Under the pieces are notes generated by a model that was given only the letters and a program-made list of their open reading frames with translations, was not told the DNA's origin and searched no databases. Shown piece after piece: positions 45,101-54,800 of a DNA stretch of 64,000 bases. How positions within the stretch are numbered: the stretch's first letter is position 1; each line of letters starts with the position of its first letter. The position numbers were made by a program, and so were the translations under genes. This DNA comes from Siphonodentalium dalli (Eukaryota; Mollusca; Scaphopoda; Gadilida; Siphonodentaliidae), in the NCBI GenBank assembly GCA_032622095.1, contig CP136065.1:68477675-68541674 (forward strand), read 5' to 3'.

Positions 45101-48100
45101 AACATGACCCCGACCTGACCTTGACTTTCAAAATAGTCAATTCAAGGTCAAATCGCGCCTTTCGCCGGAATTCAGATGGGAAACAGCCCGAACGAAGTCG
45201 GGCCCACCAGCTAGTGTAATAAAAAAGACAGCTTGAAGAATGTAATGTATAACACGAGAAACGGGGAAAACTTGATATATGGAAGTATCCAAATTCACCA
45301 CATGGGATATGAAAGCTAGATTATATCATATTATTATAATTTCTATTTATGGCTAATAATATGATCTTGGTGGCGTTACCATTTCTAACTATGGTTTTCT
45401 TGTATATTATGTTTTTGTGTGTTTGCAAACTTTGAATGCGTGGTACTCACCAACTTCGAAACCACGTGACTCCCCACCGTAATTATTCGAGAACATTACT
45501 CCTCGCCGTTAATATTCGAGAACATTACGCCTCATCGCCGTTATTTTACTTTGAAAATGATTGAATGTGATTTCAAATTATTGACTTTGCAGAACACATA
45601 AGCGTGCATGTTGTAACTTTTTTTTTGATACGCTGACTAAAATGTAACACATTTGGGTCATTATACTTGGGAAGGGGTTACCGTTATATATAGCTGGAGT
45701 AATCATTTGGACACGCCTTAGTAAATTGGTGGACGCATGTATGTTTTCGAGAATATTGTCTCTGTTGGTGGCTTTTTGCATGCCAGTTTGGTATAGTAGT
45801 GTGCGAAATGTAGCAGGATGCTATACAAGTATATTTTATCTCAAGTGACTATCTAAGCCTTATCCACGCTTGTGATTGGTTGATTAACATTCACTATTAT
45901 CGATAGTGTTGTCCACGAAGCCATAGTGGACCTCCTAATTTTACCACACCCACTATCGCTTGGAAAATCCAGAAATCTATTTTTAGCATGCCCACTATTC
46001 CGGGGAGGTAATTTGAAAGTCATCTCCACCTCGTTTCAAAAGTTCAACACTTTTTTATCCGAAATGTCTTTGTAATCGACAACTAGAGCACAATAAATGA
46101 TCGTAAGCAATTTCTTTATGTTATTTGTGATGTTTTATCCATGTTTGGTGTGGCGATTTATCATGTTCCTTTCTCCGCTGATCACAATATCGCTTTGATA
46201 TTTTTGTCTATTTCCTTAGTTCGCGCTACTAAATTTTCTGAACGAATCTTCAGTTTGTTTTCAGTAAAAAAAAGTTATGTTTTGAACTGATGTCATTGTT
46301 TAATAACAACACCAACAACAACGACGTCTGCTTTCCATTGTTAATAATTCCTGAGGAAGAAAATTTAAGATTTGCCCAACTAGAAGCCCGGCAATTTATT
46401 GAAGAAAATTTGACAAGCAAAATAAAAAAAGAAACAACAAAACTTTGCATTGAAAATATTGAAATCGTTCTGCAGTGAAAAGGAAATACATGGGAATATA
46501 GATGATTGTGAATTGTTTGACATTATGGGTCCTGGAACAGAAAGTAAAACGTTCGATAAAATATCATAAATATTGCACGGCTTGTCGGTAACTATGCCAA
46601 AATAGTGGTCCTCCCCTCGGACCACTATTTTGGCATAGTCATCTCCAAGCCGTGCAATATTTATATAATAGTGGTATACTAAATTTAGCACAATACAAAA
46701 CAGAGATCTCGGCCAATCAGAAGGCGCCGTTTCTGGGTGAGGTGAAATATTGTATAATAGGCAGATATCGAAATTTCCAAAACATCACTTACAAAAAACT
46801 TTTACTATTCGAGGACACATGGACCAGTATATTGGTTGTACTCGTGTGCTGGTCGTGATTAGTATAACAGTTGTATGCATATGTATATAACATGTATATA
46901 CTTGTCATTTGTATATATATGCTCTCCTAAATTGAGGATGCTAACAATAAACTTTAATATACATGTACATAATACATTGCATATATGTTGATATAATCAA
47001 TAATCGGATTGCGACCGCGATCGCCTCCAGTCTAGTATAACGCAACATTAGAACTTGTTACATTGTTGAATCATAACATAAACCAATATTCTATGTTAAA
47101 AAACGTGTGCCATGTAGGTAGAATGCCTGTAACGATTCACTATAACTGTCTATAACGTTAATATTTATACATGTGTGTCAGCCACTAGTATCCTCTATCT
47201 ACATGTACATGTGCAGGTGGAGCGTATCGAGAAGCAGAAAGCGGCTGCTATTTCCTCCGTTCCTGCCGAGGTGATGGAGGCATACGGTACTGACTATTAC
47301 GACAAGCTGATGGAGGTGATTCCTAAGGTTGGTTTAAACAGTATTTAGTCCAAAAACAATTGCAATATGTGAATTATAACAGATAAATAAAAATTATGTT
47401 GGCATTGAACGGATTCGACATCAAGCATTGCGATTATATTAGTCGTTTCCGATAACATTACGCAACAACCCATCCTTTGTGTATATGTGCATACGAGTAT
47501 ATAATGTGTTTAAAGTAAAAGTAACACATCCCGCGAGAATGTAAAACGTGAAGTGGACGTATCAACTAGTCTCGAAAACGGTCATCCGCCCTACCGGGAG
47601 GCGTTCAGCGGCAAAGCTCGACGTGTTAAACGTGCAAACAGTTAACAATTTCTATGCAAAATACTCATTGATGAGTAGTTCCCTTGGGAAATGTTCAGAA
47701 AATAAGTTTACCAGGTCGTTTGTTGAACTTATTATCTGAACATTTCCCACCAATGAATATGAATCATTCTGCTCTTGCAGTATCTGTTTATGTTTGTTGT
47801 CTGAGTGTATTGCCCGAACACCCCTCCAAATGGACAATAGACTGTTCCGATATTTACGTTTATAATTGGATGGGAGGATCCATTTAATATAGAACAGGGT
47901 TAATATCTATTGTATATTTTGGAAGATCTGTGTGTGTGTGTGTGTTCGCGATGGACTCGAACACGGCTGGACCGATTTCGACCAAACTTGGTACGGACAC
48001 GTAATTCGACCCGGGAACGAACATGGGCCCGTCCATTTGTCCGGGCGGCGTGACCTTGACCTTCAAACCGGTGACCTTCAACCTGTATCTCGGCTCCTGC

Positions 48101-48761
48101 TGGGCCGATTTGGACCAAATTTGGTATGTGGGGGCAGTGTGGGGCGTCGAGCCATTTCGTCGCGTCCGGATGCCCGTGCGGCGTGACCTTGACATTTCAA
48201 ATGACCTTGAAACCGTATCTCGGGATCCGCTGGGCCGATTTCTCCCATTTTTGGGATGTTGGTGTTGGTTGACACCAGGAGTAACACGGGCATGTCTGTC
48301 GTGCGACGTGACCTTGACCTTGAAATCGGGTCATTTCAAGGTCAAACGCCCGAATATCACGGGATTTCGATGAAAATTAGTGTCTAGGGATACTTTCGTA
48401 TGGGGAGTCTCATAAGCCTATTCATTTGCCCGTGCGACGTGACATTGACCTTGCAATCGGGTCAATTCAAGGTCAAATCGCAAATTTGATGGGATTTCGA
48501 CGAAATTTGATATATAGGGTTACTTTTGTCCACTGAGTGTTTTGGACGGGTCAAATCGTGACCCCGACCTGGCATTGACCTTCTAAATGATCAATTCAAG
48601 GTCAAATCGGTTAAACCCGAATGGATTTCGACGGGCACGTTTGTCGGGTACTTTTGTCCGGGCAGTGTTTTGAACTGGTCAAATCGTGACCCCACTTGAC
48701 CTTGACCTTCAAAGTGGACAATTCAAGGTCAAAGCCCGGACGAAGTCGGGTCACCTTCTAG

Positions 48762-48856
<95 letters not shown>

Positions 48857-51800
48857 TTCATACGGTCATACCAGTGGTGCGATAGTTAGTATAATCCATC
48901 GTAGATTTTTATGAATATATAGGTGACCAGAATTTGTTTAACACACTGGGGTGGGATTAGAGATTGACCTGGGGCAGCAAACTTATATTTGATATTCTGG
49001 TTTCTCGCGGGATGGCATGAGTCAATTTCGCCAGGTATTACATATGAGTGAATATAAATACGCCATCTTAGGGTGTATATTGTCAAGCATATCTAGCCCT
49101 GTCGTAGGAGGTGATGTACTAAATGTGATTAAACAGTACTCAGTATTTGCGTACTTGAACCATGTAACGAAGATCGACAATGTTTTACCTTATTATTATT
49201 ATGCTTGCTATTTCGTGCACTATTCAGATATTATGTAATGTAATTATGATAATTTGGTATACAGCACAAACAAATCATTATTGTTATTTTACTTTAGTAG
49301 CAAGGGAAATAGTATTCAACCCATAGCTATCTGGTGTATGCATATTGGTGTATCAATGCAATGGACGCTGCATGTTTACCGATGAACCTTGCAACCAATT
49401 GGAATTTATGCGCCCTTTGTGAACACATAGTATACGTGACGCATGCATGGTTTGTAAATATATCAAAATTATTATAAACTTTAGTTTGGCACATCCGATT
49501 TTTAAAATGTTTTCACATGCTTCATCTCCAAGCACACGGACCATACAGACGTACGAAACAAAAATACATATTGTAGTTCCAATTTATTTTATATATGCCT
49601 AATGGTATGATTTTAGGGCGTTACCACTTATAACTATGGTTTTCTTACTATTATTCATAAGGTTCGTGGGACCACATGTACGACCACGCGGCCAGTAGTG
49701 GAAGCTCTTAATGATGCGCTATGGAGTGGACGACCTCATACCAGATACCTCATCCCCGGATCAAACTCGGTTCTCGATAACTATAATGTAAGTGAGACAT
49801 CATACCCGGATCAAACTCGGTCCTCGATAATTAAAATGTAAGTGAGACCTCATCCCAGGATCAAACTCAGTCCTCGATAACTATAATGTAAGTGAGACCT
49901 CATCCCCGGATCAACCTCAGTCCTCGATAATTAAAATGTAAGTGAGACCTCATCCCCGGATCAAACTCAGTCCTCGATAACTATAATGTAAGTGAGACCT
50001 CATCCCCGGATCAAACTCGGTCCTCGATAATTAAAATGTAAGTGAGACCTCATCCCAGGATCAAACTCAGTCCTCGATAACTATAATGTAAGTGAGACCT
50101 CATCCCCGAATCAAACTCAGTCCTCGATAATTAAAATGTAAGTGAGACATCATCCCCGGATCAAACTCAGTCCTCGATAACTATAATGTAAGTGAGACCT
50201 CATCCCCGGATCAAACTCAGTCCTCGATAATTAAAATGTAAGTGAGACCTCATCCCCGGATCAAACTCAGTCCTCGATAACTATAATGTAAGTGAGACCT
50301 CATCCCCGGATCAAACTCAGTCCTCGATAATTAAAATGTAAGTGAGACCTCATCCCCGGATCAAACTCAGTCCTCGATAACTATAATGTAAGTGAGACCT
50401 CATCCCCGGATCAAACTCAGTCCTCGATAATTAAAATGTAAGTGAACGACTTCATCCCAGCTCTATTTGGCTATACATCTATAAGATAGTTTATCTCACT
50501 GGACCATAATTACAACATTTAAAAAAACTCGATTTCAGGACTATACAAATACCTGTAAATATGTTTGAATAATTATATTTGGGGTTCAGTCACTAGTACA
50601 TATGACGACTATTATTCTCTCTCCCTTCTCTCTCACTCTCTCTCACTCTCTCTCACTCTCACTTTCTCTCTCCCCTCTCTCTCTCTCTCTCTCTCTCACT
50701 CTCACTCTCACCGAATCCGAATCCGATGTGTATCGCTAAATCCGATCCGAAATCCAATCCGAAATCCGACCCGAATCCGCAACTTTGACTCCCTTCAAAT
50801 AAACATCATTTATCAGTTCTGAGAAAATGTGTTTTCGCGGAATCGCGACGTGACTGACGTCACGTAATTTCCTAGAAAATTAAAATGTCGTCTGTCTGAT
50901 TGTTCAGTTCTGAAAAAATGTGTTTTCGCGGAATCGTGATGTCAGATTTCCTAGAAATTTCGTCTGACCTTGACACACTAAGAGGGCAGTAAGAGTGGCC
51001 TACATTTACTATTAAAAAGCTAGTTCTGTTTAAAGGTACTCAACCCGTAAAGAGGGTCCCCATCTCAACAGATTCCAACAACAACAATCCGATCAGAGGG
51101 TCCTATATTACTATTGCTTTGGCTTTGGGGGTAAAAAATATTTGATTCGAGTCGAGGAACCCATCAAACAAAGCTCAGAGTTATTAGATATTGATTTTTG
51201 AAATTTGTTATTATTCTCGAGATAAGTACTAATAACTGCCGTAATCTGCTCTGGATGTGTACTCAAAATCTATTCAAACAGACAAGGATGGATAATTCTA
51301 AAATCAAGTGGTAATTTTAACGCAATGTTGACTGAGTTCTGGGCCAGATAGTATTCCCGATAATGAAAAATAATAGATTTCTAAAATCGATATCTAACAA
51401 ATCTGAGCTTTGATGGGTGACTTCCTCGACTCGAATCAAATATTTTTGACCCCCGAAGCCATTGAAATAGTAATTGAGAGGAGTTTTATCGGGTTGAGTA
51501 CCTTTAAATTTAAAATGACCCATGGCATCAAAACATCGTTACGCTATTAAATTATACCAAACTTTTCCCTTGGAAGTTGGAACCTGGCAATATTATGAAT
51601 ATGAATATCTGGCCACATATTATATAGGCCTACTATATATGTGGACAGATATTCATATTCATATTATATTATGTCTAGTACTGAATCCTGATCATACTGA
51701 ATTTACTGATGTACTAATAACAATTTAACAAACAGCAAACATAACTAAACAAGGACCATCGGAATTGTAGTTTTACGCATTGTACGCATTGTACGGTATT

Positions 51801-54800
51801 TGATAGTACATAATTAACTACGATTATATGAACTTATGAAGTTATGAACCGGAATTTCCAGATGATTGAACTTTGTACTTTGTAATTTGTTTGTTACCCG
51901 GATGTGCCGATTGCTGTACCACGATGCGAAAATACATATCTTGTTTTATTTTGTGTATTTGTTATATAAGCTCTACGTTTAATCTGAGACTCTGAGATTG
52001 AATTAGAAACTTAGAATCCAAGTTATCCACCCCATAAATGTAACATGATGGAGATCGGATTGTACGGTTTGATCCAGACGATCCGAATCCGAATCCGACA
52101 GCATTTTTGAAAATCCCACTCCGAATCCGAATCCGATGACAATTCTGAATCCGATCCGGATCCGAATCCGATTTTTTAAACATTGTAAATCCGATCCGAA
52201 TCCGATCGGATTAGGATCGGATCGGATTCGGATTATCGGATCCGACGCACAGCACTAATCCCTATCACCCCTGTCGCACTCTCTAACTATCACTCACTCT
52301 ATCTTTACTATTCTCCTTATCTCACTCTCCCTCTCTATCCTCCTCTCCCTTCTCTGCGATCTTCCGGAAAACGTGCCCTGATTTTAGGTGATTTTAATAT
52401 TAATCTTTTAAAATCAGAATCACATTCCAAAACGAATGAATTTCTCAATAACCAGTTATCTATAAACCGACACGAGTAACTGGATACTCTGCTACACTCA
52501 TTGACCATATTTATAGCAATAATTGCGAAAACAAGATGGAAGCTGGTATTATTCTGACTGATGTATCTGATCATTTTGGAATTTATTACATGGAAAATTT
52601 TAATGATACTTTATGTATACCAGATATGAAATCTAAAAGGCAATTCACACAAAAAACTTATGGATGACTTCAAACGCTGCTTGCTTGTAGCCGACTGCTC
52701 TCCAATACTCAATGAACTCGATCCAAATTATTCATATACTAAATTCTCTGAGATAAATGGATGACAAATGGTATTTTTGCCTCATCAGATATGAAACATC
52801 GTTTGTATAAAAAATATCTTAAAACACCATATAGCCTGAATAGAGAAACATACAAAAAATACTGTAAAGTTTTCAATAAAGCAAAACGTTACTGTAAATT
52901 AACATATTATAAGCGGATTTTGGAATGTAATAGGCGCAATATGAAGAAAACATGGGAAATTATAAATACAGTTATTAAACGGGGACGAAAGCAAAGCATG
53001 TCGAATATAATATCTGTTAATGGAGTTGAAGAATTTAATAAATTTTTCGCAGATGTAGGCAGTCGTTTATCTTCCGATATACCTAATGCTGGCAGAACGG
53101 CAGAATCATATATGAAGGGTTCGTATATGAAGAGCTTTTGTATGTTCCCGACATCATCCGCAGAAATAGTTACATTGTCAAATGCATTACATTCCAAACA
53201 GAGTTGTGGACACGACAATATATCCATTTCACTGGTCAAGTTGATTACTCCCGAAATTGCGAATCCTCTATCACATATAATTAATAGATCTTTTGAAACT
53301 GGAATAGTTCCTTCGGAAATGAAAATTGCAAAGGTAGTACCAGTTCATAAATCTGGAAATCGTCAAATTCTGGACAACTATAGACCAATCAGTATCCTAC
53401 CTTCGTTTTCTAAACTACTGGAAAAGGCTATGTATAATAGGCTTATTCACTTGGTCGACAAACACAATATCTTACACCAGCATCAATATGGATTCAGGAA
53501 AAACCATTCAACAATCCATCCAATCTTCCATTTACTCGAAAATATTTGTATAGAGAACAACAAAAAATCAAAAGACTTTACCATGGCAGTTTTCTTAGAC
53601 CTATCAAAAGCATTTGATACAATTGACCATAGCATTCTCTTGAAAAAACTTCATCATTATGGTATAAGAGGTATAGCGAACGATTGGTTCCGGAACTACT
53701 TGACTGACCGGTAGCAATACATTGCCATGCACGACTGTCGGTCTCCTACTATGGATATTAGTCTTGGGGTCCCCCAGGGGTCCATATTGGGTCCTCTCCT
53801 TTTTTTATTGTATGCGAATGATATTCGAAACTCAACCAAATTTGAATCCCTTATCATTTGCTGATGACACAACAGTGTACAAATCCGATACCAATATCGT
53901 GAAACTAGAACGTGAGATAAATCTTGAACTAAAAAAGCTCTTCCAATGGTGTTGTGCGAACCGCCTTTCCTTAAATGCTAACAAAGCACGCTACATTCTA
54001 TTTGACCCTTCGAAATTGGTACCGAAAAGCGCACAAATTAATCTTGTAATCAATAATATTCCTGTTGAGCGAAAACCTTAACTATAATGCGCACATCACC
54101 AAACTTTGCTCTAAAGTAGCGAACGCAAATTTCGCATTGAACAAAGTAAAAATATTTCTCCCATTTAATGCTCTGAGGACACTTTACCACTCGCTTGTAC
54201 ATAGTTATCTCTTATACGGCATAGAAATTTGGGGTCATAGTAGGCACGCCCACAAACTATTCCTACTTCAAAAAAAGTCAATAAGAATTCTCAACAATAA
54301 AAAATATAATTCACACACTGACCCCCTCTTCAGTAGAAATAACATATTCAAATTAAATGACATTTACAAACTTGGAATATCCCTTTTAATGTTATACTGG
54401 AGAAATTATAGACTGCCTGCATCGTTTAAATTCTACTTTGCAATTAATCATGGGAACACTCGTCAAAAGGGTTTGTTCAAAATCGCCAAATCACGAATCA
54501 AATGGCATGACTCCTTTCCAACTTTTAAATTTCCTGCCATATGGAATGACTTAAACAAAAAGCTTCGAGAAGAGCCCTTTCGGAAGATATTCAGGAGAAG
54601 GTTCATTAGTGAATGTATTAGTTCCTATCCCACTGAAGTAACTTGTACAAATCCATATTGCCCGGAATGTCCATAATAATATCCCCATCTATTATATATA
54701 TATACATGTATTATATAAATGTTTATGGCTCTCGTGCCATATTATTCAACTACACCAATGACATTTCCCGTCGTACATTGCTCCAGCTAATGTATGACTT

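Noticed and set aside
47884-48373. Several 70-116-codon frames on both strands
   Set aside because: They fall in the GC-rich tandem core of a Helitron-like element.
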